Source: Sacculina carcini
Taxonomy: Eukaryota > Arthropoda > Thecostraca > Sacculinidae
Assembly (NCBI GenBank): GCA_916048095.2
Contig: OU696575.1
Location: forward strand, 7,082,001 to 7,146,000
Length of the DNA: 64,000 nt
Direction: 5' to 3'
Positions 9,317 through 19,064 of this stretch are shown here, in pieces (position 1 is the first letter of the stretch; every line of letters begins with the position of its first letter). The translations under genes and the position numbers were made by a program. The notes under the pieces were generated by a model, which searched no databases, was not told the origin of the DNA, and saw nothing but the letters and a program-made list of their open reading frames with translations.

Positions 9317-12300
9317 GTCACTTGGCACCTGTCTCAGCTGCTTCTTCAACGCCACTGTTTCATGTCTTAGACAAGTTATCCGGGCATCGATTACTGGTAG
9401 ACACTGGTGCTCAAGTAAGTGTGTGGCCAAATTATAATCTACCGGACAATTCTCAGATCTGTTCGTCTGCCAGTCGATCTCCCAGTCTGCAAACAGCTGA
9501 TGGTCGCTGTATCTCTACTACCGGCTCAGCTCTAATTGCTTTAGACATTGGAGACTCCACTAGGCCTTATCAGTGGCGGTTTATTCTAGCTGACGTTCCA
9601 GCACCTATCCTCGGTGCGGATTTCCTGCAACACCATGGTCTCACTGTGTATCTCAATAACCGCCGGCTTAGTAATAGCATTCAGATCCTGAGCTCCCCGT
9701 TGGACAGCTCCTCAAACTTATTAGCAGCGGTTGGTTTGGCTCCACGTAATGCCGATGTTGAAGCTATTATTGTTAAATACCCATCAGTGACGCGACCGCC
9801 GAATTTTCAACTGCCCGTAAAGCACAATGTCGTCCACCACATATCGACCACTGGCCCGCCAGTACATGCCAAGGCTCGACGGCTGGCGCCAGATCGTCTC
9901 GCAGCTGCCAAAGCTGAATTTCAGCGACTAGAACAGATGGGCATTTGTCGTAGATCAAAGAGTCCGTGGTCGAGTCCACTGCATATGGTTCCTAAGAAGG
10001 ACGGGTCCTGGAGGGTCTGCGGAGATTATCGGGCACTCAATGTTATCACTATTCCCGATAAGTATCCCATTCCGTTGGTGCATGACTCCTTCAATCATGT
10101 TCACAATTGCAAATATTTTTCCCGTCTCGACATTATTCGTGCCTATAATCATATTCCTATTAATGCCGATGACATCCCTAAATCAGCCATCATCACACCA
10201 TTTGGGCTTTTTGAGTTCACACGCCTTGGTTTTGGTTTTCGCAACGCTGCGCAGACCTACCAGCGTTTAATGGACACAATTTTCACTGACATGCCATTCT
10301 GTTCTGTTTATATCGACGATGTGCTAATTGCCAGTGAGTCGTACGCGGAACACATGCATCACATCGAAGCTGTGTTTCAAAAGCTGTATCAGCATGGGTT
10401 AGTGGTGAATCCCGACAAATGCGTTTTTGCTGTCGACAGACTTTCCTTTTTAGGTCACATGATCTCAGCAAGCGGTATTTCAACACTGCAATCGAAGGTA
10501 GAAGCTGTGAACTCGTACCCCTTGCCTCGAACGGAAGCGGAACTCCGGCGGTTTGTTGGCATGATATCGTACTATCATCGGCTGATACCGCATGCTGCTG
10601 CCATACTTGCTCCGCTCCATGCATTGATAACCGCGCGCAGCCGCAAGTCTAGTCGGCCAGTCACATGGACAGCGGAAACTACGGCAGCGTTCCAACGCGC
10701 CAAAACCAGCTTGGCGGCGGCCACTCAGCTGTCGTTTCCTGCCGCAGACGCGCCACTCTCGCTCCAAGTCGATGCATCGGCCACATGTATCGGAGCAGTT
10801 CTCCAACAGTATGTGGAAGGTGCCTGGCAACCATTGGCGTATTTCTCCCGTCAGCTATCGCCAACTGAGCGGCGGTACAGCGCTTTTGGTCGGGAGCTTC
10901 TGGCGGTGTATTCTGCGATTAGACATTTTCGGTACGCAGTGGAAGGCCGGAATTTCATTGTATATACCGACCATAAGCCGCTGATTGGTGCACTGAACTC
11001 TTCATCAGACCGTCACTCTCCGCGAGAAGTTCGTCAATTGGACTATGTTGTTCAATTTACCACTGACATCCGTCATGTTCCTGGGTCGTCAAACACTGTT
11101 GCCGACGCGCTTTCACGGACTGTTTCTATGCTGTCTATTCCGACTCCCAGGCTTGACGATTTTTCAGCCTCGGCAGACGCCCAACATGAGGATGATGATC
11201 TGGGCAAGTTCATCGCCTCCAGTGAACACTCGCTGCAGCTTCGCCATGTTCCGTTGTCCTGTGGTCGAAAATTGTGCTGCGACTATTCGACAGGACAGTG
11301 TCGTCCGCTCCTACCGTCGGCTTTTCGACGTAACTATTTCAACCTGGTGCACAACTTATCGCACCCTGGAGTACATGCCACCCAACGTCTGGTCGCCGAT
11401 CGTTTTGTGTGGCCAAATATGCGCCAAGACATCCGTCAGTGGGCTCAAGCTTGTGTAGGATGTCAGAAGGCCAAGGTCCAGCGGCATACGCGTACTCCGC
11501 CTGGTCGTTTTTCTCTTCCAAATTGCCGTTTCGAAATGCTGCACATCGATTTGGTCGGACCATTACCGCCATCGAACGGGAACGAGTATATTTTGACGAT
11601 TGTCGACAGATACACCAGATGGTGTGAGGCCGTACCACTTGCCACCTCACATACAGAGAGTATTGCCAGCGCGCTCCTGCAGCATTGGGTTGCTCGTTTT
11701 GGAGTGCCGGAGACAATCATTTCTGATTGGGGTTCCCAATTCGAAAGTCGTCTTTGGAAAGCTCTCATGTGTCTTCTTGGCATCTCCAAGCGTCGAACGA
11801 CCGCCTACCATCCAGAAAGCAACGGGATGGTCGAAAGACTTCACCGTCAGCTCAAGGCCTGTCTTCGCGCAGTTGGCTCTTCCCATCGCTGGTCGGAACA
11901 GCTCCCATTGATCATGCTAGGCATCCGAGTAGCAGTTAAGACTGATCTGGGCTGTTCCAGTGCGGAACTCGTGTACGGCACGCCGTTGCGTATCCCCGGC
12001 GAATTCATCGACTCAAGTTCTCGACCTCTGCCGTTGCCAGTTACCTTTTGCGATCGGTTGAAACAACACATGCGTAAAATCACGCCAGTGCCTCCGCGGA
12101 CATCGCGGCGAGCAATTCATGTGCCAGCGGCCCTGAAAAATTGCTCACATGTCTTCCTGCGAGTAGACGCTTCTCACTCGTCATTGCAGCCAGCGTACAC
12201 AGGACCGCATCGCGTTTTGCAGCGCACTGACAAGACAGTCACCATTGTAGATGTTCGACGCGGCAAACAGGTCGTCAGCCTCGACAGGTGTAAGGCAGCA

Positions 12301-12618
12301 TTTGACGACAACGCAATCCTTCCATCTGCCATACCAGATTCTACTGCAGTGCGTCGTCATCGCCGTGTTTCTTTCACCACTGACGCGCCGACAATTTTGT
12401 CAGACACTCGCCACTCGGAGAGTTTCACAATTAACACGCCACTCACTGCAGTTCCGGACGCCGAGTCTCCGTCACCTTTGTCTATGACCAACTCGGCACC
12501 TGTTCAACAACCCCGTCCGTCGTCATCAACATCTCGCCGTCGTCAGCAACGACCGTCTGCGATTCCGGTCCGTACACGAAGTGGACGTGAAGTTCAGCTA
12601 CCCTCTCGTTTTCGCTGA
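9310..12618 (+). CDS. pol: Pol polyprotein of Gypsy-1 (protease, RT, RNase H, integrase)
   Basis: The frame gives 1,102 residues counted from 9310; it is probably made as a Gag-Pol fusion by -1 frameshifting rather than from its own start. Domains in order: aspartic protease with VDTGAQ (D31); RT with YRALN, FSRLD and YIDD at residues 334-337 (10309-10320); RNase H with LQVDAS (D488); integrase with an HHCC zinc module starting near residue 681, D747 (HIDLVGP), D806 (ISDWGS) and E842 (MVERLH), giving a D,D-35-E spacing. A C-terminal LRVDASH..YTGPHRVL segment resembles the usual gypsy integrase tail. No stop or frameshift interrupts it. It copies genomic RNA and inserts the DNA. Confidence 0.95.
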   Translation: MLSHLAPVSAASSTPLFHVLDKLSGHRLLVDTGAQVSVWPNYNLPDNSQICSSASRSPSLQTADGRCISTTGSALIALDIGDSTRPYQWRFILADVPAPILGADFLQHHGLTVYLNNRRLSNSIQILSSPLDSSSNLLAAVGLAPRNADVEAIIVKYPSVTRPPNFQLPVKHNVVHHISTTGPPVHAKARRLAPDRLAAAKAEFQRLEQMGICRRSKSPWSSPLHMVPKKDGSWRVCGDYRALNVITIPDKYPIPLVHDSFNHVHNCKYFSRLDIIRAYNHIPINADDIPKSAIITPFGLFEFTRLGFGFRNAAQTYQRLMDTIFTDMPFCSVYIDDVLIASESYAEHMHHIEAVFQKLYQHGLVVNPDKCVFAVDRLSFLGHMISASGISTLQSKVEAVNSYPLPRTEAELRRFVGMISYYHRLIPHAAAILAPLHALITARSRKSSRPVTWTAETTAAFQRAKTSLAAATQLSFPAADAPLSLQVDASATCIGAVLQQYVEGAWQPLAYFSRQLSPTERRYSAFGRELLAVYSAIRHFRYAVEGRNFIVYTDHKPLIGALNSSSDRHSPREVRQLDYVVQFTTDIRHVPGSSNTVADALSRTVSMLSIPTPRLDDFSASADAQHEDDDLGKFIASSEHSLQLRHVPLSCGRKLCCDYSTGQCRPLLPSAFRRNYFNLVHNLSHPGVHATQRLVADRFVWPNMRQDIRQWAQACVGCQKAKVQRHTRTPPGRFSLPNCRFEMLHIDLVGPLPPSNGNEYILTIVDRYTRWCEAVPLATSHTESIASALLQHWVARFGVPETIISDWGSQFESRLWKALMCLLGISKRRTTAYHPESNGMVERLHRQLKACLRAVGSSHRWSEQLPLIMLGIRVAVKTDLGCSSAELVYGTPLRIPGEFIDSSSRPLPLPVTFCDRLKQHMRKITPVPPRTSRRAIHVPAALKNCSHVFLRVDASHSSLQPAYTGPHRVLQRTDKTVTIVDVRRGKQVVSLDRCKAAFDDNAILPSAIPDSTAVRRHRRVSFTTDAPTILSDTRHSESFTINTPLTAVPDAESPSPLSMTNSAPVQQPRPSSSTSRRRQQRPSAIPVRTRSGREVQLPSRFR

Positions 12619-12630
12619 GGGGGGAGGTGG
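12617..12630 (+). other. Polypurine tract of Gypsy-1
   Basis: GAGGGGGGAGGTGG ends directly at the 3' LTR start (12631), which is the expected place for plus-strand priming. Confidence 0.92.
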
Positions 12631-13080
12631 TGTAGCGTGTACTTACTCTTAAACTTCTGATGTGTTTTGCATGTGTTTATTTGGTTAGGGAAGCGTTATT
12701 TTTGTCTACGCTTGACTCATTCTTTTTGGTTGTCAACACCATGTTTGTTTTTGTATAAGCGTATAAATCCCGCAAACATTAATTAAATTGTTTTAAATTC
12801 GAATTTTGATTTCTTTTTGTATGTCATGGCGTATATCCGTATGTTTCGGTGTTGTACAATCGTGACGCAAATGAAGCAGATAGTCTCGTGTCACGCTTCT
12901 TCTGGTTTTATATATACTTTGGTTCATGCTGACCGTTGGGCTGTATTTGGATATTTTTGTCGTATCTTGGAGTTGAATTATATATATATATATATATTTG
13001 AGTTTTCCAACGAGCTTGTTTCTTTTCCCGGTATTTCTTGGTTGTTCAAAGTATTTACCGTCTACCCAACAAACACAACA
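12631..13080 (+). repeat. 3' LTR of Gypsy-1 (450 bp)
   Basis: Same length and apparently the same sequence as the 5' LTR. Identical LTRs imply a recent insertion. Confidence 0.95.
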
Positions 13081-13937
13081 CTCTCTATAATCATGTTTCC
13101 TTTTCATTTTTGATTATGAGATATATTGGTATTGAGTATGGTCTGAATTGACTGCTTTATCAAGAGTCTCTATAATCATGTTTCCTTTTCACCTTGATTA
13201 TGAGATATATTGGTATTAAGTATGGTCTGAATTGACTGCTTTATCAAGAGTCTCTATAATCATGTTTCCTTTTCATTTTTGATTATGAGATATATTGGTA
13301 TTAAGTATGGTCTGAATTGACTGCTTTATCAAGAGTCTCTATAATCATGTTTCCTTTTCATTTTTGATTATGAGATATATTGGTATTAAGTATGGTCTGA
13401 ATTGACTGCTTTATCAAGAGTCTCTATAATCATGTTTCCTTTTCATTTTTGATTATGAGATATATTGGTATTAAGTATGGTCTGAATTGACCGCTTTATC
13501 AAGAGTCTCTATAATCATGTTTCCTTTTCATTTTTGATTATGAGATATATTGGTATTAAGTATGGTCTGAATTGACTGCTTTATCAAGAGTCTCTATAAT
13601 CATGTTTCCTTTTCATTTTTGATTATGAGATATATTGGTATTAAGTATGGTCTGAATTGACTGCTTTACCAAGACTCTCTATAATCATGTTTCCTTTTCA
13701 CCTTGATTATGAGATATATTGGTATTAAGTATGGTCTGAATTGACTGCTTTATCAAGAGTCTCTATAATCATGTTTCCTTTTCATTTTTGATTATGAGAT
13801 ATATTGGTATTAAGTATGGTCTGAATTGACTGCTTTATCAAGAGTCTCTATAATCATGTTTCCTTTTCATTTTTGATTATGAGATATATTGGTATTAAGT
13901 ATGGTCTGAATTGACTGCTTTATCAGTACTCTCTATA
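13081..13937 (+). repeat. 84/85-bp satellite array, right part (about 10 units)
   Basis: This continues the array split by Gypsy-1. The first 61 bp (13081-13141) repeat exactly the 61 bp that precede the 5' LTR, including the GAGTATGG variant found in no other unit. The array ends in CTCTCTATAATCA running into the conserved flank at 13938. Confidence 0.96.
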
Positions 13938-14292
13938 ATCAATTTTCTGCCACCTGATTCATTGTGATCCTGAGGTGCTTATTTGTCACAGACAGTATTT
14001 GTCGTGTTATGTATGATGGTGTTGATATGTAACCTGATCGCATGCCGTGTTTTGTTTTGTTTTTCAGTTGAGTCGCCGGCGCGCTGTGCATGCAGTCTCG
14101 GGGCTCATCACAGTACTTGATCGAGGCTGGGTGGAGGATTGATCATCTCGTCGCCCACATCGAGATTAGAACGGTCTTGTATCGTGCTGTCTGTAGTGCC
14201 TAGTTTCTGGATGTGGCAGGGCAACTGGCATGCATTCTCACTGCATGCGTGCTCAGCCGACGACGGTGATTACTAATTGTTCAGTTATCACG
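13938..14292 (+). repeat. Conserved ~355-bp flank of the satellite array (copy 1)
   Basis: From AATTTTCTGCCACCTG to GTTCAGTTATCACGTC this stretch recurs in reverse complement at 53290-53637, again joined to the satellite through CTCTATAATCAA. The similarity ends sharply at ATCACGTC in both places. Satellite plus flank therefore behave as one dispersed unit. No ORF or terminal inverted repeat is evident. Confidence 0.85.
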
Positions 14293-14490
14293 TCACGACA
14301 CATACACGACGATATACTAAACACTATATAATTAAACGCTCTATTTTACTATGCGTTCTGTCCGCCACTGTGCATTTGCAAACACTGCTGAGTAATTTAA
14401 ACACTCGCTGCAATACATGTTCAGCACACAGATACGCACACCTGTACACACCAATGTGCCGTTGGTGACACGCACACACACACACACATG
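14293..14490 (+). repeat. Dispersed repeat RepX, copy 1 (3' part)
   Basis: It shares ACGACGAT, a TACGCATTCTGTCCGCCACT-like stretch, TGCATTTGCAAACNCTNCTGAG and ACACACCAATGTGCCG with the copies at 50790-51190 and 58995-59392. It ends in a CA microsatellite. Function is unknown and no coding sequence is visible. Confidence 0.65.
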
Positions 14491-15536
14491 TACGGTCTAG
14501 ATCACAATAGCTTTATTATTCTAGATCACAATAGCTGGTATCTTGTTGTTTACATTAGTTTGCATATAAGCAGTAGGAGGCCAGAACGTCGGTCTTGTGC
14601 ACGCAAATTTACATTCATTACTGTAAACACAATGGGTATCCACGCTGATTGTTGCTAGTTGCTCGAGTAATAGGGATAATGCTTGCATAGTAACCACCGT
14701 GGGGACGTGTATTTCATAGTTGTATATTATAGTTGTTGCAATGCACTGTGCTGACCTTGTAGTACTCGTAATTTAAGAGTTCGTGTCTAGCTTGGAGCTG
14801 AATAGCGTAATATGCGGCGCTTGTTAGATGTATTAAAGCAGCTGTTTTTAACATTCTGGGTCGTATACACAACTGGTAGAATGTGTTTGGAAAAAGAGAT
14901 AGTTGAGATAGATTGTGAAGGGATGTACAGCTGAGAGGATGTGTTTGAGACCGACGCAATGCAATTCATCTGCAATGCAACTGTGTTTGAACTGGACGTC
15001 AATAGTTAATGCGGCACAACACTCTAAGAGGCCTGCACGACATCATGATTATAAAACTAGATCACATTGACAAACTGCTTCGGTTTGCAGCCGTGCAAAC
15101 TGTAACAAACTGTTTTCAACAAACTGATCACAGTAACATACTGTTATATTTGGTGCCGTGCTTCACGACCAAACATCACTGTTATAGCAACGCTGGCTTA
15201 CAAAAATGTTGATGGCTTAGACGAATATCATAATATACCGATATTTGATATTGTCTGTTTATAGATGAATATTCATTTATTTGCTCACACACACACACAC
15301 ACACGCAGACACACACTTGTCTCTTGCCTCTTTTCGGAAGTTACAAATATTTCGCTTTTCACTGGTTACATGTAATCTACTTGCTATTGAATTACGTTTT
15401 TTGTGAACTGTTGAATCAGCAGAATTGGGAATGCGAATGAACCCGTTCTTATACGTTAAATTTCTATTCACTCAGTGATACGCTTTAACAACATAGATTT
15501 CAATTTGTTTTGCGCACACAGCCTCAATCACATATG

Positions 15537-15577
<41 letters not shown>

Positions 15578-15580
15578 ACA

Positions 15581-15630
<50 letters not shown>

Positions 15631-15891
15631 TAAACAAGCACACATACACGTTTTTATCCCTCTCTCCATTCTCAGTTATCTCTCAGAGTTATACCCACTA
15701 TGCACAAATATGCGCGGTGTGTGTATATATGTGTGTGCATGGTGGATGGATGTCTTCAAGAACAGGTTAAAAACCAATTGCTTCAAATATTTTGCATTAT
15801 ATATCAATATCTAATAAATAATCAAAATCTATCTTACCTATCTAATCTACAATATCTAATCTACAATATCTATCTGTCCATTTATAAGATA
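14491..15891. other. Intergenic DNA with CA microsatellites; no gene seen
   Basis: It contains a short direct repeat TCTAGATCACAATAGCT (near 14499 and 14521), and CA tracts at about 15287-15305 and 15537-15629. Only short low-complexity ORFs occur. The last ~100 bases are built from ATCTATCT/TATCTAAT words up to the Helitron-like boundary at 15892. Confidence 0.7.
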
Positions 15892-18407
15892 CTAGCATTA
15901 AAACCCGCCCGTTGTGCGGAACAATTTATAAAAATATTGCAAATTAAAAAATAAATAAGGCAAACTTATGAAAACCTTAATCAATTGAAAAGTCTAAATT
16001 TCAAAATTATAATTTTATTTTGACAAAATATTTTCACTCAGCCCGCCTCATATTTAAACCCGCCCGACGTGCGGATTAATTCAGAACTCGAACACCATCC
16101 GTTCTGGATCTTGAAGTCAAATCCATTAGTTTTGTATATGAATTCATTCTACACGTTGAAATGGAACGTTTTATTGCTGCCCGCGGGACATTTTTATTTC
16201 ATAAAAATGAGCCATCGCTTCGTTTGCGTTTGAAGCCTCTGATCTATACCATTGAACCCGCGCAATTATGTCACCTCATATTCAAGCATTCATTCACAGA
16301 CAGACAGAAAATTATGATTCATTTATAAATTATGTAAAATTAAAAATGAAATAGGATACACACATAAAAATATTAATCAATTGAAAATTCTAGGTTTAAT
16401 TATTTTTATTTCGACAAAATATTTCCCCTCAGTCCGCCTTAGTAATTTTTACACCCGCCCGTCGTGCTGAATAATTCAGAACTCGAACACGATCCGTTCT
16501 GGATCTTGAAGTCAAGTCCATTGGTGTTGTGTATGGATGAATTCTACAGGAGGCGTTCTATTGTCTATAGTTGCTGCCCGCGGATCATTTTTATTTAAAA
16601 AAAAACCTTTTTCAAATGAACCATTTGAAAAAAATGAACTAAAAACACTTTTTTAAACCCACCCGTCGTGCGGAACAATTCATGCAATAAAATTCATATA
16701 AAATCCATAAAATATAATGAATACAAATTTAAAAGCAAAAAATGTAACCTATAAATGTCTTAACCAATAGAAAAGTCAAAATAGAATATTAAAGAGAACA
16801 TTAAAGAGAATTTTTGTATATTTATTTTGACAAACATTATCCCTCAACCCGCCTGATATATAAATCTGCCCGTCTTGTGGTATAATTCAGAACACAAACA
16901 CGAAACAAACAGTGAAAGATGATGAAATATTTTCATCAGAATGTTTCCAAACTATATATATCACTTAACATCATTCCCCAACATCATTTGCTTAAGTACT
17001 ATTTTACTTTTTACTTTCTAGCATTAAAACCCGCCCGTTGTGCGGAGGAATTCATAAAATGGAATTAATATGCATAAAAATTCATATTCATAAAAAATAT
17101 TCCAAATTAAAAAAGAAAATGAAAACTCATAAGTGTCTTACTCAATAGAAAAGTCCAAGTGTGAGTATTTTAATTTTTATTTTTAAATACTATTTTCCCT
17201 CAACCCGCCTCATATATAAACCCACCCATTGTGCGGAATTTCAGAACACAAACACGTAACAAACAACGAAAATTCTAGCATGTAAACCCGCCCGTCGTGC
17301 GAAACAGTTCATACTATTAAATTTGTATTCAATTCATAAGAGAAAAGGAATATGAATTTAAAAAAAAGTGGAGTAAACCCATAAAAAAGTCCAAGTTTCT
17401 ATATTTTCATATTTATTTTCACAAAATAGGTTGCCTAAACCGCCTCATATTTATACATGCCCGTCGTGCTGAATAATTCAGAACTCAGACACGAAACAAT
17501 GAAAATTGACTACACTTTTTCATCATAATGTTTCCAAAATATTTTTATAACTTAACATCACCGTCTAGCATTGTAACCCGCCAGTTGTGCGGAGCAATTC
17601 ATATTTGAAATTCATTATGTAATTCATATTTAATTCATAAACATATTGCAAATTAAAATAGAAAACAGATATACTCATTAAAATCTTACTCAATTGAAAA
17701 GTCTACGTTTAATTATTTTTATTTTTATTTTGGCAACATATTTTCCTTTAAACCGCCTCATATGGAAACCCGCCCGTCGTGCTCAACAATTCATAAAATA
17801 AAATGCATATTCAATCCATAGAATAAACTGTATAAAAATTTAAAAGCAAAAAAATTAACCTGTAAATACGTTCACCAATAAAAACTCTAAATGTGAATAT
17901 TTTAATTATAAATTTGACAAAATATTATCCCTTAATCCACCTCATATTTAAACCTACCCGTCGTGCGGAATAATTCAGAACTCTGACACAAAACAATGAA
18001 AAATGACTAATTTTTGTATCATAATGTTTTCAAAATATATTTATAACTCAACATCACCATCTAGGATTAAAACCCGCCCTTTGTGCAGAACAATAAATAA
18101 AGTAAAATGAATATTGAATTAATAAAAAAATGATTAGAAATTAAATAAGAAAAAGTAAACCCATACAAACTCTTAACCAATAGAAAAGTCTAAATGTGAA
18201 TGTTTTTATTTTAGATGTGGCAAAATATTTTCCCTCGAACTGCCTCGTATTTAAAACCGCCCGTCGTGCGGAACTATAAATAGAATATAATGAATCAAAA
18301 AGCAAAAAGCTTATCCAATAGAAAAATATAAATTGGTAAATTCTTGTTTTAATTATTGACGAAGTTTTTTCCTCAACAGTACTCAAGTTCACACAAGTAC
18401 TCAAGTT
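15892..18407 (-). mobile_element. Helitron-like repeat block, left part (old, degenerate modules)
   Basis: On the minus strand the left boundary reads as a 3' end: CCGC..GCGG hairpin, GTTTTAATG, CTAG, then a T in the flank. This matches the Helitron 3' terminus (short hairpin, CTRR end, insertion 5' of T). Related CTAG-hairpin modules recur at 17018, 17275, 17565 and 18061, separated by AT-rich sequence and by second hairpin words CCGCCCGTCGTGCGG. Modules are diverged by substitutions and small indels. No Rep/helicase ORF is present, so these are non-autonomous or derived copies. The Helitron assignment is inference from the termini. Confidence 0.55.
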
Positions 18408-19048
18408 TGTTGCAACCCCCCGGGTCTGGCGAACGACACAATGGGGGACGACAACACAATATATATTCACAAGAGATCACAGTTCAGAGGCGGTTACTTA
18501 CGGTGGCGAAACAAAACACAAGCAATGGTAAACAACAGAGCGAGCCAGCAACAGGGTGAGTTCTGTGGACTGGTTTTGGAAGAGTGTGTGTGACGGTGTT
18601 TTATACGTCGCTGGCGTGTGTGGTTGAGAATGTGTGTGTATGTGCGTATGTTGTCACCTGGTGTTCTGGGTCACATATGGCCTGGGCGCACGGCTGTGGA
18701 CCAGATGTTGCCCTCGATGGCTGAAGAGGGTTGGTGCGCACTGACTGGTGTTTGTACGTGGTGTATGTCTGTGTGCAGGGGACATACACCTCCGGGACGC
18801 GACACTGTACCGGGTTGGTGCGCGTTGGCTGGTGTTTGTACGTGGTGTATGTCTGTGTGCAGGGGACATACACCTCCGGGACGCGGCACTGTACCGGGTC
18901 GGTGCGCGCTGGCTGGTGTTTGTACGTGGTGTATGTCTGTGTGCAGGGGACATTCACCTCCGGGACGCGTACCGCTGAAACGCTGGTAGAGTGTGTGTTT
19001 GTGGTGTATGGGCAAATGTTTTTGGCCTACATTTGCACAGGCGCCACA
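18408..19048 (-). repeat. 3' LTR of Gypsy-2 (641 bp) with three 84-bp repeats
   Basis: It starts TGTTGCAACC and ends CGCCACA on the plus strand (TG..CA; TGTGG..AACA on the minus strand). Inside, an 84-bp unit occurs three times starting at 18728, 18812 and 18896, each with TGTTTGTACGTGGTGTATG and ACACCTCCGGGACGCG. The third unit is cut short at about 18979. Confidence 0.93.
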
Positions 19049-19062
19049 GGAGCCCCCCTCCA
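19049..19062 (-). other. Polypurine tract of Gypsy-2
   Basis: On the minus strand a GGAGGGGGGCTCC-like run lies directly against the 3' LTR. Its middle C/T interruption makes it slightly imperfect. Confidence 0.75.
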
Positions 19063-19064
19063 GT

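Larger units (their letters stand above)
7949..13080 (+). mobile_element. Gypsy-1: intact Ty3/gypsy LTR retrotransposon, CsRn1 type
   Basis: The element is 5,132 bp long with two 450-bp LTRs that look identical, a tRNA-Trp-type primer binding site, gag, pol in the -1 frame and a polypurine tract. Both ORFs are uninterrupted and all catalytic motifs are present, so it may be recent and competent. The CHCC-type Gag finger and tRNA-Trp priming are hallmarks of the CsRn1 clade. It sits inside the 84/85-bp satellite and is flanked by an exact 61-bp direct repeat (7888-7948 and 13081-13141) instead of the usual 4-6-bp duplication. The pol order PR-RT-RNaseH-INT is standard, and no envelope gene is present. 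Confidence 0.96.

Noticed and set aside
9773-12083. Many ORFs of 60-140 residues overlapping Gypsy-1 pol on both strands
   Set aside because: They are shadows of the 1,102-residue pol frame.
15537-15629. CRISPR-like or regulatory repeat
   Set aside because: A simple CA microsatellite without spacers.
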